A DNA stretch of 64,000 nt from Gammaproteobacteria bacterium (GTDB lineage Bacteria; Pseudomonadota; Gammaproteobacteria; Coxiellales; Coxiellaceae): the NCBI GenBank assembly GCA_023266215.1, contig JAHFRQ010000006.1:20547-84546 (forward strand), read 5' to 3'. The notes below the pieces were generated by a model. That model saw only the letters and a program-made list of their open reading frames with translations. It made no database searches and was not told the DNA's origin. The number at the start of each line of letters is the position of its first letter. Within the stretch, counting starts at the first letter, position 1. Of this stretch, positions 52,411-59,933 are shown piece after piece. The position numbers and the translations under genes are program-made.

Positions 52411-52456
52411 TGATTTTTCACTTTAGGCAGTTTCGTAGCACTTCCTAAAGCCTACC
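52411..52456 (-). repeat. Tn3 terminal inverted repeat, right
   Basis: Inverted match of 47017-47062. Directly followed by TCATT (52457-52461), the second copy of the target duplication. Confidence 0.9.
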
Positions 52457-53312
52457 TCATTCCCACAATCGGATGACTCAGTAGATTTTCAAAATCTGTT
52501 ATTCCAAGTAACGCATGCATTAATCCGCTGTCACGCACAAATACTTTGGGCGCCTTCACTAAGCGTTTACCCATGTTTGCAGATAAAGGCAATACTTTTC
52601 TAACAAGCAACAAATCAATAAATAAATCAAGATAACGTGCAATTGTTTTGCCATCAATCGCTAAACTTTGAGCAAGTTGCGATGCATTTAACATGCTACC
52701 CTGATGATGACTTAGCATCATCCAAAAACGTCTTAATGTTTCAGCAGGAATGCGTGGCCCCAACATGGGAATATCACGCTCTAAATAAGTTTTAATGAAA
52801 TTTTCTCGCCAGGTAAAACTACTCTCATCCTTTTTTGCAAGAAAACTATCGGGAAAGCCGCCTCTTAACCACAATTCATTCATGCTTGTTGCATTGAGTT
52901 CATGTATATTAAAACCAGAAAGTTCTAAATAAGCAATTCGTCCCGCCAAACTTTCGCCAGTTTGTTTCATGAGTTCAATTGAAGCAGATCCCAATAACAA
53001 AAATCGCGCGTTTTTTAGTTTTTTTCTTTTGCCTTCATCGATTAACCCACGCAATATTTGGAACAAATTAGGAAGCCTTTGAACCTCATCTAGTATGACA
53101 AGCTTATTTTCATGTAGCCGCAAGTAACTGATGGGATCAGATAGTTTATGTAAATCCTCCGGGGATTCCAAATCTAAATAAATACTGGGTAATGTTTTGG
53201 TAACAGACAACGCCAGTGTTGTTTTTCCGACTTGGCGCGGGCCAAGTAATACCACAGCCGGAAATTCAGCCAATCTTTTGATAAGCAATTTACTTAAATC
53301 TCGTTTTATCAT
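52452..53312 (-). pseudogene. N-terminal part of the split DUF4143 ATPase
   Basis: AAA_14 ATPase domain with Walker A LLGPRQVGKTTLAL near residue 25 and Walker B KLVILDEVQRLPN near 72, then FLLLGSASIELM and the start of DUF4143 (LYLERDIPMLGPRIP onward). The frame is genuine up to SHPIVGM and then runs a few codons into the transposon end before a stop. The C-terminal 106 residues are at 46695-47015. A truncated ATPase may still be made, but without its nuclease-like tail. Confidence 0.9.
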
Positions 53313-53403
53313 CCTTGTAATTATGGCATACTATTCCAGAATTGCAAGGGTAATTTCAAGGGGGAAGTGCTTTATAAAGAAGTGTAACCGCAAAACATCG
53401 AAA

Positions 53404-53532
53404 TTAATGCATCCCAGTAGGAGATAACTTTTCGTTTTTCTGAAAATATTTTTTTCTTTGCTCTAGCGTGAATCTCGGTGGTTTGTCAAAAGCTCTCACT
53501 TCCTGTGATGATAATATCGCTAATCGTGGCAT
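53404..53532 (-). pseudogene. N-terminal fragment of a second Tn3 transposase
   Basis: 42 codons starting MPRLAILSSQEVRAFDKPP and continuing RFTLEQRKKYFQ, the DUF4158 N-terminus of Tn3 transposases. It is unlike the intact TnpA start in detail and stops early. A GGGGGAAGTGC stretch near 53360 may be a terminal-repeat relic. With the recombinase at 53569-54801 it marks an older, mostly deleted Tn3 element. Confidence 0.7.
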
Positions 53533-53568
53533 AAAAAATCCTTTTTCATAGCAGTTTATGTGCTTATT

Positions 53569-54801
53569 TTAAATAAGCACTTCTTCTTGCTTTAACAGCT
53601 TATCTTTTGCCGTTGCGTGTCTGTCGCGCCTCTCAATATCAATGTATTTATCAGTGATTGCACCAGAACTATGACCAGCGTCATCTCGGACGTGCTCGCG
53701 TGGTCTGCGTTTTACATCTTCTGAAATTCCAGTGTGTCTCAGCCAATGCACAGTTGTTTGTGATAATACTGCTGCGTCTTCAGTAAACCCATCTTGTTTT
53801 AAACGATCAATCGTTTTGTCAAAACAATGCTGCACCATTTTTCGAATAAACGAGGTATTTCTAATTGCGCCAGTTCCCTTTGTTTTAGGCAATAAATAAG
53901 ATTTATCGGCAGGTGAGGGAAGGGGTGATAAATTCAAATGTGTTCTCCATCGTTTTAATGCTTGCAACATGGAATCACTGACTGCAATTTCACGTTCTTT
54001 ATTTCCTTTACCCACAACAGTAAACCACCAATTACCATCGTGATCTTTTTGAAAATCGTTCATGTGCGGCGTCCATCGCGCAGACTCTGTTAATTCAGAA
54101 ATGCGCAAATACATTAAATATAATGCAGATAAAATAAATAATGTGCGCTCATGTTTTGGTGGATTTTCACGCGCTAACATTTCCGCTGTTTCAATCACAT
54201 ATTCCCACTGTAATTCGCTTAATCTTCTAATTTTAGGTTTACCTTGGCGCTTACGTAAAAATTTACTTTTTTGTCTGATATGTGCAACAGGATTTATTTC
54301 GGTCAGTTCTTCTTGAATTAAAAAATTATAAAAACTGCTTAAAATAGAGAATATTTCTTTCAAAGCAGTTTCTGACATTTGATAGTTTTTTATTTTTAAT
54401 TCTTCGCCTGCGCGTGCCGCTGATTTTGAAATCGTTACCACAAACGGTCGCCACTTCGAATTAGGTACACGCAAGCCATCTTTCACAATAAATCGTGGCA
54501 CTTTTTGAAGTGAAATCCAGCTCTCTGGTGGCTTCTGACAAAATTGCAAATACATTTCAATATCTGCGCGTCGTAAATCGCATACAGATTTTTTGGTAAT
54601 TTTCCATGACCAATGTAATAATCGCTCAAGTTCACGACGATAAGCATTGAACGTTGCTTGACTGCCGTTGTAGCTTGTTAAAAATGCGATACCATTGTGA
54701 TAATCGGATTTCCAAAATAAACAATCAAAATGTGGATCTGGCGTTTCTGAGATATTTTCAACGGTATCAAATAGAGGCAGAAGGGCGTTCTTATCGGTCA
54801 T
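53569..54801 (-). CDS. Second TnpI-like tyrosine recombinase
   Basis: 410 residues and closely similar along its length to the recombinase at 51155-52396, for example VPNSKWRPFVV in both and the end REHVRDDAGHSSGAITDKYI. Catalytic residues are present (LRISELTESARW, VHWLRHTGISEDV). ATG 54801 has AAGGA upstream and fits the family better than TTG 54819. It is outside the complete transposon and beside a transposase fragment, so it belonged to a separate Tn3 element. It looks intact. Confidence 0.88.
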   Translation of the reverse strand: MTDKNALLPLFDTVENISETPDPHFDCLFWKSDYHNGIAFLTSYNGSQATFNAYRRELERLLHWSWKITKKSVCDLRRADIEMYLQFCQKPPESWISLQKVPRFIVKDGLRVPNSKWRPFVVTISKSAARAGEELKIKNYQMSETALKEIFSILSSFYNFLIQEELTEINPVAHIRQKSKFLRKRQGKPKIRRLSELQWEYVIETAEMLARENPPKHERTLFILSALYLMYLRISELTESARWTPHMNDFQKDHDGNWWFTVVGKGNKEREIAVSDSMLQALKRWRTHLNLSPLPSPADKSYLLPKTKGTGAIRNTSFIRKMVQHCFDKTIDRLKQDGFTEDAAVLSQTTVHWLRHTGISEDVKRRPREHVRDDAGHSSGAITDKYIDIERRDRHATAKDKLLKQEEVLI

Positions 54802-54952
54802 ATGAGCAATCCTTAGCAATTTATTAAATTGATTAATAAATGATCAATTTGTCTTTGTTTTTAGATATGGTTATGGTAGCATGCCTATCATTAGACTGAT
54901 AACTCATATTATCAATACTTTAATTCCAAACAATTAAGAGAGGAAATATACC

Positions 54953-55480
54953 ATGAGAAAAACACCCGCTGAACACGTAGCAGACATGAACGCATATGTA
55001 AAAGCACTTCAAACAATGCTTGCAGTTGCTCCTTTGAGTGCAAAAGATTCGAAAATTTCTATAGCTATGGAAGCTTTAAATGAAACCAATTTAACTAGAA
55101 AAATAGCATTGCTGCGCCAAGCTGGGTGTATAAATGACGCCTGTGATACATTGATAAAAACAATTAAAATAAAAATTACACTAGACGGCCTTATTGCTCC
55201 AAATCCTATAAAAATGCTGGGGGCAATGAATGCTCTTCAACAGAATGATTTGGAAGGCGCATTGATAGCATACCGTACAGCTATGGCCCCAGCGACATCA
55301 GATACCACTTCAGATGACAGCTCGGATACCGATGATGAGGTTGTTGTTAATCATGGACAAGTAGCACCTTCTGCGGCAGGTATGTTTGCTGATACTGCAC
55401 GTGCAGCTAGTCATGTAGAAACGTTAGATTCTGATGATGAAGAAAGCAGCGCAAAACCAAATGGATCTGCACAACAATAA
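54953..55480 (+). CDS. Hypothetical 175-residue protein with acidic tail
   Basis: Helical N-terminal two thirds (ADMNAYVKALQTMLAVAPL, LTRKIALLRQAGCINDA), then a Ser/Asp/Glu-rich tail (TSDDSSDTDDEVVV and ETLDSDDEESSAKPNGS). Good ribosome site (AGAGGAAATATACC). No family recognised. Low-complexity acidic tails occur in some secreted effector proteins, but nothing else supports that here. A hairpin follows the gene. Confidence 0.65.
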   Translation: MRKTPAEHVADMNAYVKALQTMLAVAPLSAKDSKISIAMEALNETNLTRKIALLRQAGCINDACDTLIKTIKIKITLDGLIAPNPIKMLGAMNALQQNDLEGALIAYRTAMAPATSDTTSDDSSDTDDEVVVNHGQVAPSAAGMFADTARAASHVETLDSDDEESSAKPNGSAQQ

Positions 55481-55805
55481 TTTTTATTGTTAATTTGACT
55501 TAAGGTACTTTATTTAAAATCATCGCGATCACCAGGAATGGTTATTGCGATGATTAAAATCTATATTTAAGCATGTAAATCGCAAATAAATCTCTATAAA
55601 ATTCAATAAAATACCCCGTTTCTAAGTAACATTCCGTCCCTATATGTCGGGGAACCTATGATTTAAAAAATTACCGCGCCCAACCAAATTGTTACTACTA
55701 GTAGGCTCCAACTACACAAGCAGTCCAAAACCGTCATAAAACATTGGATTAGCACCTTGAAATCTGATATCAATAGTGATACTATACAAAAATAAGCTTG
55801 TTTGA
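55481..55805. other. Gap between the acidic-tail gene and hicA
   Basis: Contains the terminator-like hairpin at 55518-55555. The rest has no convincing complete ORF. The part directly before 55806 may include the decayed N-terminal codons of hicA. Confidence 0.5.
55518..55555 (+). terminator. Terminator-like hairpin
   Basis: AATCATCGC (55518-55526) pairs with GCGATGATT (55547-55555), 38 bases after the stop codon of the acidic-tail gene. It lacks a long T-run. Confidence 0.5.
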
Positions 55806-55976
55806 ATGGATTATGCCAATGGGAAACCAAGACAAACAGGGGGCAGCCATCAGATTTACAAAACACCCTGGCCTGGTGATCCTAGAGTAAATATACAAAA
55901 CAGTCATGGAAGCGCAAAGCCATACCAGGTCAGACAAATTTTACAAGCGATAGAAAAGATAAAAACGGGGGGTTAA
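55806..55976 (+). CDS. hicA: HicA-type toxin (short or N-terminally truncated)
   Basis: 56 residues with the HicA-group core GKPRQTGGSHQIYKTPW, PGDPRVNIQ and AKPYQVRQILQAIEKI. The His of GGSHQ is the expected catalytic residue of HicA mRNA interferases. Homologues I know of usually have a longer N-terminal part, and a stop lies directly before this ATG, so the first residues may have been lost. HicB starts two bases after the stop. Confidence 0.75.
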   Translation: MDYANGKPRQTGGSHQIYKTPWPGDPRVNIQNSHGSAKPYQVRQILQAIEKIKTGG

Positions 55977-55977
55977 C

Positions 55978-56346
55978 ATGATTGATAAATACACGTATCG
56001 CGTAATGTGGTCAGAAGAAGATGCTGAATACGTTGGTTTGTGTGCCGAATTTTCAAGCTTAAGCTTCCTTGATAAAACGGCAGATAAAGCATTTCATGGA
56101 ATTAGAAAATTGGTTCTAGAAGTGATTTCGGACATGAAATCTCATCGCGAATCTATCCCAGAGCCTTTATCATCGAAAAATTTTAGCGGAAAATTTGTTG
56201 TGCGCGTTCCTGCTGAATTACACCGGGAACTTACCATTGAAGCACAAGAATCTCATGTTTCATTAAATAGATATATCAGTAACAAACTCGCGAGCCGTCA
56301 TACATTATTATTACAGCAGCGCACAAAGAAGAAGGCTGCGGGGTGA
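55978..56346 (+). CDS. hicB: HicB-type antitoxin
   Basis: 122 residues. The N-terminal HicB fold is MIDKYTYRVMWSEEDAEYVG and CAEFSSLSFLDKT. The C-terminal ribbon-helix-helix is FVVRVPAELHRELTIEAQES and VSLNRYISNKLAS. HicB blocks HicA and represses the operon. The MIDKYTYR start is also found in the remnant at 41976. The 162-bp repeat begins four bases after the stop. Confidence 0.92.
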   Translation: MIDKYTYRVMWSEEDAEYVGLCAEFSSLSFLDKTADKAFHGIRKLVLEVISDMKSHRESIPEPLSSKNFSGKFVVRVPAELHRELTIEAQESHVSLNRYISNKLASRHTLLLQQRTKKKAAG

Positions 56347-56349
56347 GAA

Positions 56350-56526
56350 TTTTTAAGTGTGAACATTGAACTAAACCGCTTCGTAGTAGCTTAGCGGTGA
56401 TTATCCCATACTTTCTGACGACTTGGCTTTTTTATGTATGCTTCAATAAATACAACACCCATTTAACTGTTGGAGCAATAAGCGATAAAGTGTATTGATG
56501 TTGATCTTTTTTCAAATCATGGCAGA
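56350..56526 (+). repeat. 162-bp repeat, copy B
   Basis: Core 56365-56526 matches copy A base for base almost throughout, with identical length. Immediately after it, the minus-strand hydrolase gene begins abruptly in mid-frame, so the right edge of the repeat at 56526 is a breakpoint. Confidence 0.85.
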
Positions 56527-56673
56527 CACGTGTGCTAATGCATTAGGCATTTTTCCTGCTGGCCAAATCGGAATTTGTATGTGATCAGATGATGGCTGCC
56601 ATGTTTGTGCGTTTGCGGTAGCAATGTTAGAAATAAACAATAAAAAGTAAATAATAAATTGAAACAGTTTCAT
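56512..56673 (-). pseudogene. Alpha/beta-hydrolase N-terminal fragment
   Basis: A signal peptide (MKLFQFIIYFLLFISNIA, cleavage after ANA) is followed by QTWQPSSDHIQIPIWPAGKM. W-x-P-x-x-x-H-x-Q-I-P-I-W-P is the N-terminal motif of a family of secreted alpha/beta hydrolases. The frame enters the 162-bp repeat after NALAHVS and ends; more than 200 residues including the catalytic triad are missing. It starts one base after the methyltransferase stop, as the last gene of the cargo operon. Confidence 0.7.
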
Positions 56674-56674
56674 A

Positions 56675-57499
56675 TTAATTTTTCTTTTGTAAGTTGATAT
56701 GGCCAAAAATCTGGGTGGTTCTTGCAAATGACTCTAAAAATTGATCATCATTGATAAAATTAGAAAGATCATTGATGAACGCTTGCATTTCATCCTTTGT
56801 TACAATACCCAATTCAATATACCGATGCTTTAGTTCATTCATTAAAAGAACCATAATTTTTTTCTGATGTTTCTTATAAATAGGCTGCACAAAATTGACA
56901 TGAATATCTTCCAGTTTTAATTTTCTAAAATAAGCATAGAGTTTTTCACCAATATCAAAATCAATATTATTTTTTTCAAATAACGCCATTACTAATTTGC
57001 GGTATTTTCTAAATATGGGTGATTCTGGATAACAGGCAGTAACACTATTTGTGGCTTCTTCTGAAACAAGAACGCCGTTGGGTTTGAGTAATTGTGTTAA
57101 ATGCTGCAATCCTTCAAATGGATTTTGAAGATGCATAATTAAAAATCGTGAATAGACAAGATCAAATTGCTTTTCCTGTTTTAAATCAAATACTGATGAA
57201 GTAATAAAAGTAACATTATTTGATTCTGAGCAATTTTCTTGTGCAATTTTAACTTGTTCATGACTGATATCAACTGCTGTTATATGGCCATTATCACCTA
57301 CCTGTTTAGCAATCCATTTTGTCATGTTGCCCGTACCGCAGCCGACTTCTAATACGCGCTGACCTGGTTTTAATCCTGCTTTTAATAATAAATCTTTGCT
57401 TGTTTTTCCAAACAATTCATTAAGCAGTGACAAACGCTCTTCATCATCTTTACCAACGCCAATGACATAGGTATTTTCTTTCATATTTTTCAAATTCAT
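56675..57499 (-). CDS. SAM-dependent methyltransferase
   Basis: 274 residues, class I Rossmann fold: motif I VLEVGCGTGNMT, acidic motif ITAVDISHEQVKIAQ, motif IV region FDLVYSRFLIMHL and LLKPNGVLVSEEA. The closest look-alikes are small-molecule methyltransferases of the UbiE/Coq5 superfamily. Substrate unknown. It is the sixth gene of a compact minus-strand operon led by the TnpT-like gene. Confidence 0.87.
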   Translation of the reverse strand: MNLKNMKENTYVIGVGKDDEERLSLLNELFGKTSKDLLLKAGLKPGQRVLEVGCGTGNMTKWIAKQVGDNGHITAVDISHEQVKIAQENCSESNNVTFITSSVFDLKQEKQFDLVYSRFLIMHLQNPFEGLQHLTQLLKPNGVLVSEEATNSVTACYPESPIFRKYRKLVMALFEKNNIDFDIGEKLYAYFRKLKLEDIHVNFVQPIYKKHQKKIMVLLMNELKHRYIELGIVTKDEMQAFINDLSNFINDDQFLESFARTTQIFGHINLQKKN

Positions 57500-57517
57500 A
57501 ATAACATTTCTTCTGTT

Positions 57518-57868
57518 TTATAGTAGCTTTAAAATGTTTTCTGGTGGTCTACCAATAATTGTCTTTTCACCATCAGTAACAATTGGTCGTTCAATAAGAA
57601 TTGGATTTTCCGTCATCGCCTTAATCAATTCAGCATCGGTTGATCCCTTTGATAAACCAAGCTTACAAAAACATTCTTCCTTGGTACGTATAATATCGAT
57701 CGGCTTTAATTGTGATTGTTTTAACAACGCTTTAATTTGTGCTGCATTTAACGGTGTTTGTAAGTATTCAACTATTTTGAGATCAATTTCTTTATCTTGC
57801 AAGATTGATAATGCTTCACGGGACTTTGAACAACGTGGGTTGTGGTAGATCGTCATTTTTTTCATCAT
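57518..57868 (-). CDS. arsC: Glutaredoxin-linked arsenate reductase
   Basis: 116 residues of the ArsC family. The catalytic Cys13 is in IYHNPRCSKSREAL, and arginines that bind arsenate occur in DIIRTKEE, IERPIV and IIGRPPENIL. It reduces arsenate to arsenite using glutathione and glutaredoxin. No arsR or arsenite pump gene is near, so it could be a relative such as YffB/Spx-like, but the three-arginine pattern favours ArsC. It overlaps the upstream GNAT gene by 4 bases. Confidence 0.88.
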   Translation of the reverse strand: MMKKMTIYHNPRCSKSREALSILQDKEIDLKIVEYLQTPLNAAQIKALLKQSQLKPIDIIRTKEECFCKLGLSKGSTDAELIKAMTENPILIERPIVTDGEKTIIGRPPENILKLL

Positions 57869-58383
57869 TGATCACCTACAATATATTCCATAATAGCGCA
57901 CTCAGTAACACCATCATTTTCATTCTTTACAACTTTAAAACCTGCTTTTTGATAACAGCGAATTGCACGTTTATTAGTTGCAGCGGGATCAATTAGGATT
58001 TTTTTAGCATTGAATTCATTGGTAAGCTTTTGTGTAAACTGCTTGATAATTTCCGTGCCATATCCTTTGTTAAGAAAGTCACTTTCTGCAATGAATAAAT
58101 CAATACAAAAAGTACCTGGATTTTCGTTTGTAAAAAGACCTTTTGGTTTTTCTATCAGTTTACGATAAGTATAGAGATCACAATATTGGATATAGCCGAT
58201 TGGAAAATTATCTAAGTAAATAATAAACGGAAACGTGTGACCATTTCCTTTGATTTTATAAAAAATATAATTTGATGTTTCATATCCGTCGATAAACCAC
58301 ACTTCTTTTACATGAGGGACAGTAATCCATTTTTTCCAAAGTGGAATGTGGTCAATTGTCATTTTTTCAAAATGAATAGTCAC
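57865..58383 (-). CDS. GNAT acetyltransferase, AAC(6')-like
   Basis: 172 residues. FCIDLFIAESDFLNKGYGTE and ILIDPAATNKRAIRCYQKAGF are the conserved acetyl-CoA motifs, close in pattern to aminoglycoside 6'-N-acetyltransferases (N-x-R-A-x-x-x-Y-x-K-A-G-F). Substrate specificity cannot be judged. It sits between two other possible detoxification genes. Confidence 0.85.
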   Translation of the reverse strand: MTIHFEKMTIDHIPLWKKWITVPHVKEVWFIDGYETSNYIFYKIKGNGHTFPFIIYLDNFPIGYIQYCDLYTYRKLIEKPKGLFTNENPGTFCIDLFIAESDFLNKGYGTEIIKQFTQKLTNEFNAKKILIDPAATNKRAIRCYQKAGFKVVKNENDGVTECAIMEYIVGDQ

Positions 58384-58389
58384 AATAGT

Positions 58390-58992
58390 TCACCAGGTAA
58401 TATTGATTAGTGGAAGGTTTTCACAGACATATTTTGCATAAATCAAAGTCTCTCCTAATGCATTTGAATTGGGTTTTCTGCGATGATTCTTGAGTCTGCC
58501 TTCTAGCGTATACCCTAATCGTTCCGCAATGTTTTTACTTTTGATATTATCAGGATCACATGTTAATGCGATTCGATGTACTTTAAGTTGTTTGAAAGCA
58601 TATTGCGTAATGGCATTAGTCGCTTCGGTCATGAAGCCGTGTCCAGTACATTTTTTACGAACCCAATATCCAGTCTCAATTGATGGAACTGACCAGTTGT
58701 AGTGATGAAAGCTGGTAGCGCCAATAAAATCACCGGTGTTTTTATCTAAAATAACAAGTTGCAAATAAGGCTCATCATTCTTTTTATCAACCCAGTTTTG
58801 AGCAGCCTCTTTTGCATATTTTTCAGATTCTTCCAATGATGGCATGTGATCAGCCCATTCCATCCAAAAATGCAATTCATCAAATGATTCAATAATCGCG
58901 TCGTTTATTATTTTTCCGTCAGGTGATTGTGTTGGTCGAATAATCAAGCGATCCGTTACGATTGGCATCGGAAAATAAGGTGTTTTTTGCAT
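58390..58992 (-). CDS. GNAT acetyltransferase, RimJ/RimL-like
   Basis: 200 residues with TDRLIIRPTQ, WVRKKCTGHGFMTEATNAIT and DPDNIKSKNIAERLGYTLEG, the RimJ/RimL pattern. The start ATG 58992 is one base after the SDR stop and has GAGG upstream; a frame from 59019 would overlap further and lacks support. May acetylate a ribosomal protein or a small molecule. Confidence 0.85.
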   Translation of the reverse strand: MQKTPYFPMPIVTDRLIIRPTQSPDGKIINDAIIESFDELHFWMEWADHMPSLEESEKYAKEAAQNWVDKKNDEPYLQLVILDKNTGDFIGATSFHHYNWSVPSIETGYWVRKKCTGHGFMTEATNAITQYAFKQLKVHRIALTCDPDNIKSKNIAERLGYTLEGRLKNHRRKPNSNALGETLIYAKYVCENLPLINITW

Positions 58993-58993
58993 G

Positions 58994-59680
58994 CTATGCC
59001 TCGTAATGAGTTGGAGCAATCACGATGTCGCGAATACAAACGGTTTTAGGTTGCTGATAAATCCACAAAATCGCTTTTGCCATATCTTCAACTTCAATAA
59101 TTTGATCGTTTGATAAATTGGATGACATAAGCATGGGGGTTTTAATTTTTGCAGGCGCTACGTTGCATATACGAATGCCGTATTTTGCATTTGAAGTTCG
59201 CAATGATTCTGACAAGCTTTTGATCGCTGCCTTTGTTGCTGCATAGACAGGTAATGTAGGACGTGATTTTCGATCTGCAACAGAACTGATATTAATAATG
59301 GTACCTGATTTATTTTTTTGCATTATTGGCAATACAGTTTCAATGCAATTAATCACACCATTTAAATTCACTGCGATCATCTTTTGATTGTCATCATGTG
59401 ACATTTCTGTGAATTCGCCGCCCTTTGCAAAACCAGCATTATTGATCAAGCAATCGATTGCACCAAATTTTTCTTGTGCTAAGTTAATGGCGTTTTTTAC
59501 TGATTCAATGTCGGTGATGTCACATTCAATTGCGATCGAATTAGGAATATGAAATTGCTCCATTGATTTTTTATTGCGAGATAGCATCGCAACAATATAT
59601 CCGATATCTGAAAATACTTTTGCAGTAGCAGCGCCTATACCTGAACTAGCACCTGTGATAACAATTAATGGTTCAGTCAT
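58994..59680 (-). CDS. Short-chain dehydrogenase/reductase
   Basis: 228 residues, classical SDR: cofactor motif TGASSGIGAAT, NNAG near 82, active-site Ser in INISSVADR and YAATK near residue 150. NAD(P)-dependent oxidoreductase of unknown substrate. It overlaps the upstream deleted acetyltransferase gene by 8 bases. Confidence 0.93.
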   Translation of the reverse strand: MTEPLIVITGASSGIGAATAKVFSDIGYIVAMLSRNKKSMEQFHIPNSIAIECDITDIESVKNAINLAQEKFGAIDCLINNAGFAKGGEFTEMSHDDNQKMIAVNLNGVINCIETVLPIMQKNKSGTIINISSVADRKSRPTLPVYAATKAAIKSLSESLRTSNAKYGIRICNVAPAKIKTPMLMSSNLSNDQIIEVEDMAKAILWIYQQPKTVCIRDIVIAPTHYEA

Positions 59681-59933
59681 GTGATTTACTCATTTCTAAT
59701 AAAAAATCTTTATTTCCAGTGGCGATGTCTTTCGTGTATTTTGTGATTTTTTCAAAATCCCAATCCCACCATTTTATTTTCAAAAGCAATTCAATCGTTT
59801 TATCATCAAAACGTTTGCGAATTACAGTTGCAGGATTACCACCCACAATGATATTTGACTGATTGATGATGTTTTTTAAAAAACATAAACGCGTCACGTT
59901 TTGCATTGGGAATTTTTGATTGGGGTCAATCAT
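59673..59933 (-). pseudogene. CatB/Vat-type acetyltransferase with central deletion
   Basis: 86 residues. Residues 1-30 (MIDPNQKFPMQNVTRLCFLK, then NIINQSNIIVG) are the start of a xenobiotic O-acetyltransferase of the CatB/Vat type. Residues 31-86 (GNPATVIRKRFDDKTIELL, then KIKWWDWDFEKIT) are its end. About 120 residues of left-handed beta-helix with the active-site His are missing, in frame, at IIVG. Both joined segments contain a similar IIVG/IVGG motif, so recombination between them explains the loss. The frame stays open, so a non-functional peptide may still be made. Confidence 0.8.

Larger units (their letters stand above)
47017..52456. mobile_element. Complete Tn3-family transposon
   Basis: About 5.4 kb, bounded by terminal inverted repeats that begin GGGTGGCTTTAGG (47017) and, on the other strand, GGTAGGCTTTAGG (52456). 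The repeats continue identically with AAGTGCTACGAAACTGCC. Flanking TCATT (47012-47016 and 52457-52461) is a 5-bp target duplication, the Tn3 standard. Inside are tnpA, a divergent tyrosine recombinase and one passenger gene. It inserted into a DUF4143 ATPase gene. Both ends, the duplication and the transposase look intact, so it may be recent. Confidence 0.93.
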
